Positions 45,149 through 55,754 of a stretch of DNA of 64,000 nt are shown here, piece by piece. The stretch lies in NCBI RefSeq assembly GCF_008630635.1, contig NZ_CP043869.1:3359001-3423000 (forward strand), in the 5' to 3' direction. Numbering within the stretch: the stretch's first letter is position 1; each line of letters starts with the position of its first letter. The DNA is from Neptunomonas concharum. Lineage in GTDB: Bacteria; Pseudomonadota; Gammaproteobacteria; Pseudomonadales; Balneatricaceae. The translations under genes and the position numbers were made by a program. Under the pieces are notes generated by a model. The model had not been told where the DNA came from, ran no database searches, and saw nothing but the letters and a program-made list of their open reading frames with translations.

Positions 45149-47446
45149 TTAGAGGCTGGTAAGCTGCTGATTAAAGTTTCGGTGAGGGTCGGTAGGTAAC
45201 GCCAGTTTAAACACAGCGCCTCCCTCTGGGTGGTTTGTCACACTGAGCTCCCCTTGTAGGCTTTCTACGATTCGATAGGAGATAGACAAGCCCAAACCAA
45301 GCCCCTGCCCTGCGCTTTTTGTTGTATAAAAAGGCTCAAAAACTCGCGATAACTCCTCTTCGGGGATACCCGGACCATAATCTCGGATCCACAGTACTTG
45401 CCGTCTCTGCTCACAGCTTAGCGAGATATCAATCGTTTTAACCTGCTGGTTCTCCATGGCCTGTATCGCATTGCCAATAAGATTCACCAGCACCTGTTCG
45501 ATACGCACAATATCACCTAAAACATAGCAATGTTCCAGATTTTGCGGCCAATGTATTGCAACATGTTCCTTACTTAAACGCCCATACATAATGGACATCG
45601 CTCCATCCCTGACCGATTTCATGCACACCGATTCAAGCTGCCCGCTGGTTTTACGGGAAAACTCCTTAAGCGGGTGGATAATTTTTGCCATTCGCTCAGT
45701 TAAAGAGCCGATCTCGCTAAGATTGGTTTCAACAGGGTCGAGTCGTCCCATCTTGAGGAACTGTTTTGCGTTGTCTGCGTAAGCACGGATAGCTGTTAAA
45801 GGTTGGTTTAGCTCATGGTTGATACCCGCTGACATCTGCCCCAGTACGGCCAGTTTTGCTGTTTGAATCAACTCATTCTGGGTACCTTTGTGCAGGTTCA
45901 TCTCCTCGCGAAGCTTTTCATTCGCCAAAGTCAGATCCTGAGTGCGCTTTTCAACACGACTCTCTAACTCGGCCTGCGCACGTTGTAGCGCCTGTTCATA
46001 TTCTTTGCGCTGGGTAATATCATGAATCGTAACAATAAAGTGCAGTGCACCCTGGCGCGGCATCTTACCAATAGTGACTTCAATCGGAAAATAACTACCA
46101 TTCTCTCGCTTCCCCGATGCCTCCACCATTAGGTCTTGGGTAATAAGATTTCCCTGAACTAAGTGCTCCCAACAAATAGGACGATCAGTCTGGGACAATA
46201 GCAAGCTAAAGTATTGCCCTTTGAGCTGCTCCTCCCGATAGCCAAACAACTTTTCTGCTGTTCGATTAAAGGACTCTATACGCCCTTCTTTATCTAGGGT
46301 AATTAAACCTGCTTGCGTGTTATCAATAATTGCTCGAATACGCCCTTCGTTCTCCTCCAACGATTGCAACTCACGCGCTTTAAAGCGCTGTCTTTCCTTA
46401 ACAATGCGCCGTCTGGTTACAATCACCATCATTAACAGGACAAGGGCAATATAAATAAACGCAGCTAACATCACCGCATTCAAAACCTGTCGCTGGACGG
46501 GCTTCATACTTGCCAGAATGGAAACATTCAGACCGGCACCTTCTACAGCGGTAGTTTGCAAAAGATATTCAGCCGCATTAACGCTATCCAATGCACTCTT
46601 CGCGTCAATTGCGCCTTCAATCAACGTAATCAGCTCCGCGCCATGTGATAATTGCTGCTTTTTTATCATATCCAGAGAGGTCAGCGGATTATCCCCGTAG
46701 CGCAAGCTCGAAACGATACGCTGCATATCCGACTCAGATAACGGGGATAGGGTTCGAAACTTCCAATCTTGACGGGTCGAAATAAAAATCACACCATCCT
46801 CATCCGTGACCAGAATATCGGTAGCCTCATCATTCCAGTCCTGTTCAATCTCATTAAGATCAATCTTAACCACAACAACACCAATAATTTCGCCACGATG
46901 CTTTACTGGGTAGGAGAAGAAGTAGCCACGTTTGAGAGAGGTCGTCCCTAATGCAAAATAACGCCCTGTCCTCCCTTGCATAGCATCTTGATAATAGGGC
47001 CTGAAGCTAAAGTCCCTCCCTACAAATGACAATTCATCCGCCCAGTTACTAGCCGAAATAGTTTTACCAAGGGCATTCATCAAGTAAGTATCCGAAGCGC
47101 CAATCACTTCATTAACCTGCTCAAGGTAGAGATTTGCCCTCATGCTACCGTCATGGCTACGATCATAAATGAGCGCATTTACTAACTCAGAGTGTGTTGA
47201 AAGTAGACGGGGTAAATCTTTATAGCGATCCAGCTTTTGTTGCAGGCTGAGCATGTAACGATTCATATCGGCCAAGCTCTTTTGCTGAAGATGCTCCATC
47301 GCTTGTTGGCGGCTCAAGTGAGCCACTTGCACCAACAGCAATATAAAAACCACCAGCAGCGCCAAGGCTATATAAGGCCGATAGGAGGAAAAATACTTAG
47401 CCAGAGTCTGACACCCCTCAAAGCAATTAATACATGAAGCTGACAT
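45149..47446 (-). CDS. dctB: C4-dicarboxylate sensor histidine kinase DctB
   Basis: A membrane sensor kinase of 765 aa. Helix 1 (about 25-45) and helix 2 (about 323-345) flank a large double-Cache periplasmic domain with the dicarboxylate-sensor pattern F-S-F-R-P-Y-Y-Q-D-A and R-G-Y-F-F-S-Y-P-V. A cytoplasmic PAS domain (about 365-480), a coiled coil, HisKA with His544 in G-I-N-H-E-L-N-Q-P-L, and an ATPase domain with N, G1 (D-Y-G-P-G-I-P) and G2 (G-L-G-L-G-L-S) boxes follow. The N-terminal tail has three Cys (C-I-N-C-x3-C) before the membrane. It presumably phosphorylates DctD. Confidence 0.94.
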   Translation of the reverse strand: MSASCINCFEGCQTLAKYFSSYRPYIALALLVVFILLLVQVAHLSRQQAMEHLQQKSLADMNRYMLSLQQKLDRYKDLPRLLSTHSELVNALIYDRSHDGSMRANLYLEQVNEVIGASDTYLMNALGKTISASNWADELSFVGRDFSFRPYYQDAMQGRTGRYFALGTTSLKRGYFFSYPVKHRGEIIGVVVVKIDLNEIEQDWNDEATDILVTDEDGVIFISTRQDWKFRTLSPLSESDMQRIVSSLRYGDNPLTSLDMIKKQQLSHGAELITLIEGAIDAKSALDSVNAAEYLLQTTAVEGAGLNVSILASMKPVQRQVLNAVMLAAFIYIALVLLMMVIVTRRRIVKERQRFKARELQSLEENEGRIRAIIDNTQAGLITLDKEGRIESFNRTAEKLFGYREEQLKGQYFSLLLSQTDRPICWEHLVQGNLITQDLMVEASGKRENGSYFPIEVTIGKMPRQGALHFIVTIHDITQRKEYEQALQRAQAELESRVEKRTQDLTLANEKLREEMNLHKGTQNELIQTAKLAVLGQMSAGINHELNQPLTAIRAYADNAKQFLKMGRLDPVETNLSEIGSLTERMAKIIHPLKEFSRKTSGQLESVCMKSVRDGAMSIMYGRLSKEHVAIHWPQNLEHCYVLGDIVRIEQVLVNLIGNAIQAMENQQVKTIDISLSCEQRRQVLWIRDYGPGIPEEELSRVFEPFYTTKSAGQGLGLGLSISYRIVESLQGELSVTNHPEGGAVFKLALPTDPHRNFNQQLTSL

Positions 47447-47539
47447 CAGCTACTGATATGATTCTATACGATTCGACGGTTCTCGACACGTTGAGAGCCA
47501 GGCATCTATCGTCAACCTATACAGATTGAGAGTCTCTCT

Positions 47540-48976
47540 ATGCTAAAACGGACCAAAATTGTAGCAACACTAGGCCCATCCACCGACAAAGCAGGCATTC
47601 TCGAAGAGCTGATTCGATCGGGGGTCAACGTGGTTCGTCTTAACTTCTCTCATGGAAGTGCCGATGATCACCGCCGCAGGGCCAAAGAAGTGAAAGAGAC
47701 CGCTCGCCGTTTAGGTAAAGTAGTTGCCGTATTGGGAGATCTGCAAGGCCCAAAAATTCGTATTGCCAAATTCCAGAACGATAAGATCGAGCTTAAAGCC
47801 GGTGAGCTGTTCACACTGGATAGCGACCTTAGCAGCACCGCAGGTGACCAACATCAAGTTGGCTTGGACTATAAGGCATTACCGCAAGATTGTCAGACGG
47901 GTGATGTATTGTTGCTTGATGATGGCCGCATGCAATTAAAAGTCCTCAGCGTCGAAGGCACACGGGTTAACACAGAAGTGTTGTTAAATGGCCCTTTATC
48001 CAACAATAAAGGGATCAACAAGCAAGGTGGCGGCCTCTCAGCAGCAGCACTGACGGATAAAGATAAACGCGATATCCTAGTAGCTGCCGAGCTAGATATG
48101 GATTACGTCGCCGTCTCATTCCCTCGTTCAGCCGCAGATTTAGAAGAAGCGCGTCATCTACTTCAGGAAGCCGGCAGTCGTGCAGAAATTATCGCCAAGA
48201 TAGAGAGAGCAGAAACGGTTGCAACCGATGAAGCACTAGACTCACTCATTCTTGCAAGCGATGGCGTCATGGTTGCACGCGGAGACTTAGGCGTCGAAAT
48301 CGGCGATGCCGAACTGATTGGCGTACAGAAAAAAATCATCAATCGGGCACGTGAGTTGAGCCGCACGGTTATCACGGCTACTCAGATGATGGAAACCATG
48401 ATTAAAAGCCCTATGCCTACCCGCGCCGAGGTGTTCGATGTCGCTAACGCCATTCTTGATGGCACCGACGCCGTGATGCTTTCTGCAGAAACCGCCGCAG
48501 GTGATTTCCCTGTAGAAGTGGTTCGCTCCATGTCAGACATTTGCCGGGGCGCAGAAAAGCATCAATCAGCCAAACCTACCGTTACCAGCATTACCCGACG
48601 AGGTGAGCGCATCGATGAAACCATCGCTCGCTCTGCCATGTATACGGCGAATCATCTCGTGGGCGTAAAAGCGATTATCTGTTTGACTGAATCGGGTTCC
48701 ACACCTCGCTGGATGTCACGCATTCGCTCAGGGTTACCCATTTATGCCCTAACCCGACATGACCGTACCATGCGACGTATGGCTCTATATCGCGGCGTTG
48801 AAGCCATGTTTTTTGACGCGACAACGCTAGAAGACAACCGCTTAAATGACGAAGTCATCGCGGGTTTAAAGGCCAAAGAGCTGCTTGAAAGCGGCGACCT
48901 TGTCATTCTGACACGAGGTGCCAATATTGGTGAACATGGCGGCACAAACTCTATGCAGGTACTACAAGTACCTTAA
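47540..48976 (+). CDS. pyk: Pyruvate kinase
   Basis: The last step of glycolysis, phosphoenolpyruvate plus ADP to pyruvate plus ATP. The 478-aa protein has the N-terminal R-T-K-I-V-A-T-L-G-P-S, the active-site Lys in I-I-A-K-I-E-R-A-E, metal-binding E-I-G-D-A-E-L and M-V-A-R-G-D-L-G-V-E, and the nucleotide loop T-Q-M-M-E-T-M. Length and sequence look like the PykA (type II) group. It diverges from dctB. Confidence 0.96.
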   Translation: MLKRTKIVATLGPSTDKAGILEELIRSGVNVVRLNFSHGSADDHRRRAKEVKETARRLGKVVAVLGDLQGPKIRIAKFQNDKIELKAGELFTLDSDLSSTAGDQHQVGLDYKALPQDCQTGDVLLLDDGRMQLKVLSVEGTRVNTEVLLNGPLSNNKGINKQGGGLSAAALTDKDKRDILVAAELDMDYVAVSFPRSAADLEEARHLLQEAGSRAEIIAKIERAETVATDEALDSLILASDGVMVARGDLGVEIGDAELIGVQKKIINRARELSRTVITATQMMETMIKSPMPTRAEVFDVANAILDGTDAVMLSAETAAGDFPVEVVRSMSDICRGAEKHQSAKPTVTSITRRGERIDETIARSAMYTANHLVGVKAIICLTESGSTPRWMSRIRSGLPIYALTRHDRTMRRMALYRGVEAMFFDATTLEDNRLNDEVIAGLKAKELLESGDLVILTRGANIGEHGGTNSMQVLQVP

Positions 48977-49003
48977 TCTGACCACGACTATCTTTGCATA
49001 AGT

Positions 49004-49030
49004 AAGGAGGCTACGGCCTCCTTTGTTTTT
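49004..49030 (+). terminator. Terminator of pyk
   Basis: AAGGAGGC/GCCTCCTT arms with loop TACG, followed by TGTTTTT. Confidence 0.8.
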
Positions 49031-49041
49031 CGGAAACGACT

Positions 49042-51285
49042 ATGACTATCGCAACACACATCGCCCAAGAATTAAACGTACATCCTCGCCAAATCAGCGC
49101 TGCCATTGACCTACTTGATAATGGCGATACTGTGCCTTTCATTGCGCGCTATCGTAAAGAGGTCACTGGAGCGCTAGACGATAGTCAGCTGCGTACTTTG
49201 GCACAACGGTTAACCTACTTGCGTGAGATAGATAGCCGCCGCCAAGTCATCCTGAAAAGCATACAAGAGCAAGGCAAACTAACCCCCGACCTTGAAAAGG
49301 CGATAAGCGAAGCGGATACAAAAGTCCGCCTTGAGGATCTTTACCTTCCTTTTCGCCCCAAACGCCGTACCAAAGCACAAATTGCCAGAGAAGCGGGCTT
49401 ACAACCTTTAGCGGACCAACTACTTAAGGCCAATACAGCACCTGACACGCTAGCGGCATCGTTTATCGACCCGAACAAAGGCATTGATGATAGCCACAGT
49501 GCATTAGAAGGCGCTCGACATATCCTGATAGAGCAGTTCTCAGAGCAGGCTGACCTCATCGAGTCCCTACGCATGTGGTTGTGGCAGGAGGGGAACTTAG
49601 TTTCCACCGTTGTGAAGGGAAAGGCATCTGACGACAGTAAGTTTCGTGACTACTTCCAACATGAAGAACCGATAAAAAAAATGCCTTCTCACCGAGCTTT
49701 AGCTGTTTTTCGTGGACAAAATGAAGGCGAACTTAAACTTCACTTGATGCCACAAAACCCTGATAGCCACGAAGCGGTACAGCGTATTTCCCACTTCAAC
49801 CAGCTTTCCCAAGGGCACTCACCCGCCGCGCAATGGCTGCAACAAACAGCACAGGAGTGCTGGAAACAGAAGCTGCACAAACAGCTCGAATCCGATCTAT
49901 TAAAACGTTTACGGGAAGAAGCTGAGCAAGAAGCCATTAAAGTCTTTGCACGAAACCTCAAAGATCTGCTACTTGCCGCTCCTGCAGGGGCCAAAGTCAC
50001 GATTGGATTAGACCCGGGTTTACGTACCGGTACAAAGGTTGCCGTGGTCGATGCGACAGGCAAGTTATTGGATTACTGTACGCTCTATCCTCATGCACCT
50101 CATAAGCGCTGGGACGAGGCAATCCACCAACTGGCCTTGCTAGCCAAAAAGCACAAGGTCTCTTTAATCAGTATTGGTAATGGCACAGCTTCGCGTGAAA
50201 CGGAGCAGCTGGCTAAAGCACTGATCAAACAACACACTGAGCTTGCGCTCACCGCCGTGATGGTGAGCGAAGCAGGTGCCTCCGTCTATTCGGCGTCACA
50301 GCTTGCCAGTGAAGAGTTCCCAGACCTTGATGTCACCATCCGCGGCGCCGTATCTATCGCTCGTCGTCTGCAAGACCCCTTGGCTGAGCTTGTAAAGATC
50401 GATCCAAAAGCGATTGGCGTAGGTCAATATCAACACGATGTAGATCAAAAATCCCTTGCCGAATCCCTACAAAATGTAGTCGAAGATTGTGTGAATCATG
50501 TCGGTGTTGATTTAAACAGTGCGTCCTGCGAGCTACTGACTCAAGTAGCTGGCCTGAACCGCACAACCGCTCAAAACATCGTCACCTATCGAGACGAGCA
50601 CGGCTCTTTCAATAATCGAAAGCAGCTCATCAAAGTGCCGCGATTAGGCGCGAAGGCGTTTGAACAATGCGCAGCATTTTTACGTATTCGTCATGGCACA
50701 CAGCCACTCGACAACTCTGCCGTACACCCTGAATCCTATCCATTGGTTGAGCAGATGGCCGCAGCACTTAACTGCAAAACCTCTGCTCTCATCGGCAACA
50801 GTGCGCTCATTCAACAACTTCAAGCTGAGCAGTTCATGAGCGATCAGTTTGGTAGTTACACGGTTAAAGATGTGATTGCAGAGCTGGAAAAGCCCGGTCG
50901 TGACCCACGCCCTGAATTTCAAACCGCCCAGTTTGCCGAAGGCGTAGAAACACTCAATGATCTACACGAAGGGATACAACTTGAAGGCGTGGTCACTAAT
51001 GTCACCAATTTTGGCGCTTTCGTTGATATAGGCGTCCATCAAGATGGGTTGGTGCATATCTCTCAGCTAGCTGATCAATTTGTCAAAGATCCACATCAGA
51101 TCGTTAAGGCAGGGGATATCGTTCAGGTTCGCGTGGTTGAAGTCGATACGGCTCGACGCCGTATAGCCTTGAGCATGAAAAGCCAAACCGGCCAGCAAGC
51201 TCCACGACCTAAAGCGCAACCCCATAATAAGCCTACAGGCAGTCTAACCGCGGGGCTTAAAGCCGCCGGATTTAAAATCAAATAA
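49042..51285 (+). CDS. tex: Tex family transcription accessory protein
   Basis: An RNA-binding protein related to Spt6, 747 aa. An N-terminal helical region ([10 protein letters not shown] near 30-45) precedes a YqgF/RuvC-like fold (G-L-D-P-G-L-R-T-G). Helix-hairpin-helix motifs follow ([12 protein letters not shown]). A C-terminal S1 domain (about 645-715) reads from [18 protein letters not shown] to the R-I-A-L-S-M-K strand. Confidence 0.96.
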   Translation: MTIATHIAQELNVHPRQISAAIDLLDNGDTVPFIARYRKEVTGALDDSQLRTLAQRLTYLREIDSRRQVILKSIQEQGKLTPDLEKAISEADTKVRLEDLYLPFRPKRRTKAQIAREAGLQPLADQLLKANTAPDTLAASFIDPNKGIDDSHSALEGARHILIEQFSEQADLIESLRMWLWQEGNLVSTVVKGKASDDSKFRDYFQHEEPIKKMPSHRALAVFRGQNEGELKLHLMPQNPDSHEAVQRISHFNQLSQGHSPAAQWLQQTAQECWKQKLHKQLESDLLKRLREEAEQEAIKVFARNLKDLLLAAPAGAKVTIGLDPGLRTGTKVAVVDATGKLLDYCTLYPHAPHKRWDEAIHQLALLAKKHKVSLISIGNGTASRETEQLAKALIKQHTELALTAVMVSEAGASVYSASQLASEEFPDLDVTIRGAVSIARRLQDPLAELVKIDPKAIGVGQYQHDVDQKSLAESLQNVVEDCVNHVGVDLNSASCELLTQVAGLNRTTAQNIVTYRDEHGSFNNRKQLIKVPRLGAKAFEQCAAFLRIRHGTQPLDNSAVHPESYPLVEQMAAALNCKTSALIGNSALIQQLQAEQFMSDQFGSYTVKDVIAELEKPGRDPRPEFQTAQFAEGVETLNDLHEGIQLEGVVTNVTNFGAFVDIGVHQDGLVHISQLADQFVKDPHQIVKAGDIVQVRVVEVDTARRRIALSMKSQTGQQAPRPKAQPHNKPTGSLTAGLKAAGFKIK

Positions 51286-51368
51286 TGCAACGCTCTGTTT
51301 CAGTGCCGCTTTTACATCACTCTGGTCTATAATGTCGCATCATGTTTTTACTCTAGAAGGAATCAGTT

Positions 51369-52934
51369 TTGGCATCCGTTCTCAAACAACAGCTTAACCA
51401 ACTGGTTTCCAGTGGCAACCATCAGCTTCTCAAAGGCGCTCTTCACGGCATAGAAAAAGAAGGACTTCGCGTCTCGCCAAGAGGAGAGCTCGCCCAGACG
51501 GATCATCCCATCGGTCTTGGCTCGGCACTCACCAACGGGCATATCACGACGGACTACTCTGAGTCATTATTGGAGTTTATAACACCGGTCTTTGAACGCC
51601 CCGAAGATGCCCTTTCTTACTTAACTGATCTGCATCGTTTTAGCTACCAGCACCTCGGAGAGGAGCTGGTTTGGGGCGGCAGTATGCCTTGCCATATCCA
51701 TGATGCGGCATCAATACCGATCGCACGCTACGGTAGTTCCAATGTTGGCCAACTGAAACATATCTATCGCGTGGGGCTGGAACATCGTTATGGAAAGATG
51801 ATGCAAACCATCGCCGGTATCCATTACAACTTTTCCCTGCCTGATGACTTCTGGGCTGCATTACAAGCACAACAAGGCGATACGGGCTCACTGCAAGCGT
51901 TTAGGTCGGCTTCTTATTTTCGTTTAATCCGTAACTTCCGCCGACATTCATGGCTGCTTCTTTACCTATTTGGCGCATCCCCAGCGCTATGCGACTCCTT
52001 TTTAGAAGGTAAGCCTCACAACCTTGAACATCTTCATGATCATACGCTGTATCTTCCTTATGCAACCTCACTGCGTATGAGCGACCTAGGCTACTCCAAC
52101 AAAGCGCAATCGACTCTGAACATCTGCTTTAATCACTTAAATACTTATACTCACTCACTCCACAGAGCGATTCATACCTCTTATCCGGCTTATGAAAAGC
52201 TAGGGGTTAAAGTTTACGGGCAATACCGCCAACTCAACACCAACATTTTGCAGATAGAAAATGAGTACTACAGCGATATACGTCCAAAACGGGTGACAAA
52301 GTCGGGTGAAAAGCCGCTTCATGCATTACAGCAACGAGGTGTTGAGTATATTGAAGTCCGCAATACCGATATTAATCCATTTATGCCTATCGGGATCGAT
52401 GCTGAGCAAGCGCGCTTTTTAGATGCTTTTCTCATTAGCTGCCTGTTGGTCAGTGATGAAGAGATCAGTGACCAAGAGTGCGAACTTATCAGTGATAACA
52501 TGGAAAAAGTCATCACGCGCGGTCGAGAGCCAGGTATTACACTGGAAACCGCATCAGGGGAGATGTTACTCAGAGACGCAGGCAACGAAGTACTTAGCTG
52601 GATTACAGAAACCGCCGAGGTGCTAGATCTGCTACACGGTACTCAGGACTACAAAAAAGCGATAGGCAGTCAACAGAGCAAACTGGATGACGTTTCAAAA
52701 ACACCGTCGGCTCAAGTGCTTAAAGCATTGATGGATACGGGGCTCAATCATACGCAATGGTTAGTGCAAAAAAGCATGGAGCACCGTCAATCCATCACCG
52801 CATCAGAGCTTGCCCCTCAGGCCCAAATCGCTTTCAGCCAACAGGTAGAAGACTCTCTCGCGGCCCAAGCGGCGATCGAAGCCAACGACAACCTCGACTT
52901 CGACCACTACTTGCAAAACTACCTAGAGAGCTAA
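51369..52934 (+). CDS. gshA: Glutamate-cysteine ligase
   Basis: The first step of glutathione synthesis, class I (gammaproteobacterial) enzyme of 521 aa. Recognised blocks are G-I-E-K-E-G-L-R-V near the N-terminus, T-T-D-Y-S-E-S-L-L-E-F, G-G-S-M-P-C-H, G-I-H-Y-N-F-S and E-V-R-N-T-D-I-N-P-F. The start is a TTG with AGAAGGA 5-7 nt upstream; the next residues (A-S-V-L-K-Q-Q-L) match the family N-terminus. A TATAAT lies about 36 nt upstream. Confidence 0.96.
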   Translation: MASVLKQQLNQLVSSGNHQLLKGALHGIEKEGLRVSPRGELAQTDHPIGLGSALTNGHITTDYSESLLEFITPVFERPEDALSYLTDLHRFSYQHLGEELVWGGSMPCHIHDAASIPIARYGSSNVGQLKHIYRVGLEHRYGKMMQTIAGIHYNFSLPDDFWAALQAQQGDTGSLQAFRSASYFRLIRNFRRHSWLLLYLFGASPALCDSFLEGKPHNLEHLHDHTLYLPYATSLRMSDLGYSNKAQSTLNICFNHLNTYTHSLHRAIHTSYPAYEKLGVKVYGQYRQLNTNILQIENEYYSDIRPKRVTKSGEKPLHALQQRGVEYIEVRNTDINPFMPIGIDAEQARFLDAFLISCLLVSDEEISDQECELISDNMEKVITRGREPGITLETASGEMLLRDAGNEVLSWITETAEVLDLLHGTQDYKKAIGSQQSKLDDVSKTPSAQVLKALMDTGLNHTQWLVQKSMEHRQSITASELAPQAQIAFSQQVEDSLAAQAAIEANDNLDFDHYLQNYLES

Positions 52935-52939
52935 ACGCG

Positions 52940-53344
52940 TTACTGAACAACAAAACTGGTGAAGAAGAGGTCATTAACCATCGCCTCACCCTCTTCTTCT
53001 ACCAACAACTTTTGCACCAGCTGCAATCCTTTTTTCGCCAGCGTCTGCTGCGCTTCTACCGTAGCAACATCCGCATCGGTCTGCGCACTCAAAAGAAATA
53101 CCAGATCATTACGAATATGTGGCATGTGGTGATTGACCGCATGGTGAGCATCTTCAGTTCCAACCTGAATAGTGATTTCACACTTTAGGAAACGCGTTTT
53201 CCCCGGCCCACCAAAATTCGCAATAAACGGTTTAAGCTCAATATACCCAACATAATCATCTTTGGGCTTTTCTTCATCCGCAGCTACCGCAAACGGCAAC
53301 CAACAGCTAATTAACAAAACTCCAATAAAACGTAAAAACACCAT
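52940..53344 (-). CDS. FliL-like exported protein
   Basis: A 134-aa protein related to the flagellar basal-body protein FliL. It starts at ATG 53344, with AGGGAGCG just upstream. An N-terminal signal sequence (L-R-F-I-G-V-L-L-I-S-C-W-L-P-F-A-V-A-A) replaces the usual membrane anchor. The FliL domain follows, with Y-I-E-L-K-P-F-I-A-N-F, R-H-D-L-like I-R-N-D-L-V-F-L-L-S and the terminal D-L-F-F-T-S-F-V. No flagellar genes are nearby, so it may be a divergent paralogue. It is convergent with gshA, 5 nt apart. Confidence 0.85.
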   Translation of the reverse strand: MVFLRFIGVLLISCWLPFAVAADEEKPKDDYVGYIELKPFIANFGGPGKTRFLKCEITIQVGTEDAHHAVNHHMPHIRNDLVFLLSAQTDADVATVEAQQTLAKKGLQLVQKLLVEEEGEAMVNDLFFTSFVVQ

Positions 53345-53481
53345 TCGAGCGCTCCCTATGCGACAAATCAAGTTTCCCTAAGTATAACCATCGTTTTAGC
53401 CTTCGTCAGGCGATCTTTCTTGCACCTTAAACATCCTTAGGATTAGTATTAAAGCAGAGATAGATAATTAAGGATCCACTT

Positions 53482-53955
53482 ATGCTGGAAAAATGCCAAA
53501 CCTCCCTAGAACGCTGGGGTGGGGTCAACGAAATTATTGATAACTGGCTGGAGCATCGCCGCACACTGATTAGCCAATTTGTTGCGCTGCCTGGCGTTAA
53601 TGTCAATACACTGGATGACCACCTATCTACTTTTTGCACAACGATGATGGATTACCTCTCGTCAGGTCATTTTGAGGTTTATGAACAACTACTTCGAGAA
53701 GGTAGCGAGTTTAACGATGGCAGCCTCGAAAAAGCGCAACAGATTTTCCCTAAAATTCAGCCGACAACCGATGCCGCTTTGGATTTTAATGATGATTATG
53801 CAACATTCGCATCTCCAACCGTGCAACAGATTCGTGAATTCTCCTTCCAGCTGTCAAAGCTCGGGGAAGTATTAGAGGAGCGCTTTGCTCTGGAAGATCA
53901 GCTAATAGAGATTTTACATACCGCCCACAAGGATATGATTCTGGAAAACGCTTGA
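53482..53955 (+). CDS. rsd: Anti-sigma-70 factor Rsd/AlgQ family
   Basis: Rsd binds free sigma-70 and favours alternative sigma factors in stationary phase; AlgQ is the Pseudomonas homologue. The 157-aa all-helical protein has the family start L-E-x-C-x-x-x-x-E-R-W-G-G-V-N and I-D-x-W-L-x-x-R. The central F-C-T-T-M-M-D-Y-L-S-S-G-H-F-E-V-Y-E block is also present. Its stop overlaps the next start (TGATG). With 6S RNA at the left end, the window carries two separate sigma-70 sequestering regulators. Confidence 0.94.
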   Translation: MLEKCQTSLERWGGVNEIIDNWLEHRRTLISQFVALPGVNVNTLDDHLSTFCTTMMDYLSSGHFEVYEQLLREGSEFNDGSLEKAQQIFPKIQPTTDAALDFNDDYATFASPTVQQIREFSFQLSKLGEVLEERFALEDQLIEILHTAHKDMILENA

Positions 53956-54935
53956 TGAGGAAAGGTACGCTTCGACTAGCGGGTTTATCCATTTTGGCGA
54001 TGCTACTCAGCGGTTGCGATAGTGCAAACAAACCAGCTGCTTGGCATCAGTACGCCACACTGGGCACCTACAGTGCCGACATCTCTTCAGATGGCCAGTA
54101 TGCTGTAATTGGGTCACAAGAAGAGGGGGGTAGCCTTTGGGATATCCAGAAAAATGCCCGCCTGTTCGACTGGAACCACAAAGCTGGGGAGCGCTCTATT
54201 ATTGCAGAATCTGGCTTCTCCCCAGAAGCAAAGTTTGCAGTCACCGCGAATCAGCAAGACTTGGTACTATGGCATACGGATACTGGGCAGGCTGAATGGT
54301 TCTGGAGTTCACCGGGTGAGATTTTGGATCTGGATATTGCACCTGAGGGCGACTATGCCTTGCTTGGGCTAGGCAATCATGAAGCGGTCTACTTTGATAT
54401 TAAAAATGGCGGTGTTCGACAAACACTAAGGCACGAAGGCCGTGTGAGAAGCGTTTCTTTAAGCCAAGATACACTAACCGCAGTAACTGGCTCAGATGAT
54501 TACACAACAACCCTATGGGATATGCGTAGTGGCAAGCCGCTACAACAGATTACACTCAATAACATCATTGATGTTGTCGCACTTGCTCCCAACGCCCATG
54601 TTGCCTTTAGCGCAAGCAATCTAGATCAAGCGATTTTATGGGATACACGTACAGGAGAAGTGATACATACGCTATCAGGTAGCGATGGGTTTTTCCCCAA
54701 GCGTGTCAGCTTTGTAGCCGCACGTTTTTCGGCAAACAATGAACAGCTGTTAACCGGAACAGCCTCAGGCTTAATCCAGCTTTGGGATGTATCAAGCGGC
54801 TCCGAATTAAAACGCTGGCGCGCTCATAAAAAAGACCCTTATGGCCCGACCAGCACCAGTATTTACGCGGTTGGCTTCGGCAATGGCGAATACTATGCCG
54901 CAGGCTCAAACGGTATTATGAATATCCTAAAATAG
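53955..54935 (+). CDS. WD40-like beta-propeller lipoprotein
   Basis: A 326-aa protein with a lipoprotein signal ending L-L-S-G-C (Cys21). About six WD40-like repeats fill the rest, each ending in a W-D or W-H pair (G-S-L-W-D-I, D-L-V-L-W-H-T, T-T-L-W-D-M, A-I-L-W-D-T, I-Q-L-W-D-V). It is probably anchored in the outer membrane facing the periplasm, as a protein-binding scaffold. It is translationally coupled to rsd, though a functional link is not evident. ATG 53955 is used; a TTG precedes it directly. Confidence 0.88.
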   Translation: MRKGTLRLAGLSILAMLLSGCDSANKPAAWHQYATLGTYSADISSDGQYAVIGSQEEGGSLWDIQKNARLFDWNHKAGERSIIAESGFSPEAKFAVTANQQDLVLWHTDTGQAEWFWSSPGEILDLDIAPEGDYALLGLGNHEAVYFDIKNGGVRQTLRHEGRVRSVSLSQDTLTAVTGSDDYTTTLWDMRSGKPLQQITLNNIIDVVALAPNAHVAFSASNLDQAILWDTRTGEVIHTLSGSDGFFPKRVSFVAARFSANNEQLLTGTASGLIQLWDVSSGSELKRWRAHKKDPYGPTSTSIYAVGFGNGEYYAAGSNGIMNILK

Positions 54936-54962
54936 AAAATGGCCGCATTAGCGGCCATTTTC
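54935..54962. terminator. Bidirectional terminator
   Basis: Perfect 11-bp arms AAAATGGCCGC/GCGGCCATTTT with a short loop, between the WD40 lipoprotein gene (+) and the FKBP gene (-). Confidence 0.88.
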
Positions 54963-54980
54963 ATCTTACCTATCTACATA

Positions 54981-55676
54981 TTAAGGTGCTGGATTAACTT
55001 CCAACAACTCAACGTCAAATAGCAAAGTTGAGTTCGGCCCAATCGCATTGCCCATACCGCCTGGGCCATATGCTAAGCCAGCAGGAATCGCCAAACGCGC
55101 TTTTCCACCTTCCTTCATCAACTGCAAACCCTCTGTCCAGCCAGGAATCACTCCATTTAGCGGGAAAGAAACAGGCTCATTGCGGGCATAGGAGCTATCG
55201 AACTCTGTACCATCAATCAACGTACCACGGTAATGTACTTTTACCGTATCTTCTGCCGTTGGTTGCTTACCCGTACCCATTGTTAGCTCTTCATATTGCA
55301 GACCGCTTTCTGTTGTCTTAACGCCCTCTTTTTTGCCATTTTCAGCTAAGAACGCCTGACCTGCTTCAAGGTTACCCTGAGCAATTTTTGCCGCCGCTTG
55401 ACGCTGCTCTTCCATCTTACGCACCTGGAAAGCCTGCATGGTCTCATTCACTTGCTGATTATCCATCAAGGGAGTCGTACCACTATAAATCGCTTTAATA
55501 CCTTCCTGAAACGCTTCCAGATCCATTGTTTCCAGATCCATTTTCAGCTTTTCACCTAGCACCAAACCCAAGCTATAGCTCAACTTCTGCTCATCATTTT
55601 TCAATTCAAATGCTTGAGCAGAAGAAACAGCCACCATCGTCGTCGCCAGAGTCATTGCCAGTAGAGTTTTTTTCAT
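54981..55676 (-). CDS. Periplasmic FKBP-type peptidyl-prolyl isomerase
   Basis: A 231-aa FkpA/Mip-type isomerase. A signal peptide ends A-Q-A (about residue 22). An N-terminal helical dimerisation domain (K-L-S-Y-S-L-G-L-V-L-G, about 25-115) precedes the FKBP domain (about 125-228). Active-site residues are V-H-Y-R-G-T-L-I-D-G-T-E-F-D-S-S, V-I-P-G-W-T-E-G and L-L-F-D-V-E-L. It folds or rescues outer-membrane and periplasmic proteins. The exact orthologue (FkpA versus FklB) is not decided. Confidence 0.95.
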   Translation of the reverse strand: MKKTLLAMTLATTMVAVSSAQAFELKNDEQKLSYSLGLVLGEKLKMDLETMDLEAFQEGIKAIYSGTTPLMDNQQVNETMQAFQVRKMEEQRQAAAKIAQGNLEAGQAFLAENGKKEGVKTTESGLQYEELTMGTGKQPTAEDTVKVHYRGTLIDGTEFDSSYARNEPVSFPLNGVIPGWTEGLQLMKEGGKARLAIPAGLAYGPGGMGNAIGPNSTLLFDVELLEVNPAP

Positions 55677-55754
55677 TCTATTTTCCTTGTTACCGAAAGA
55701 CTGAGTACAGCGTTAGTGCCTGATTAAACCGTAAAGTTCATCGATTAGCCAATC

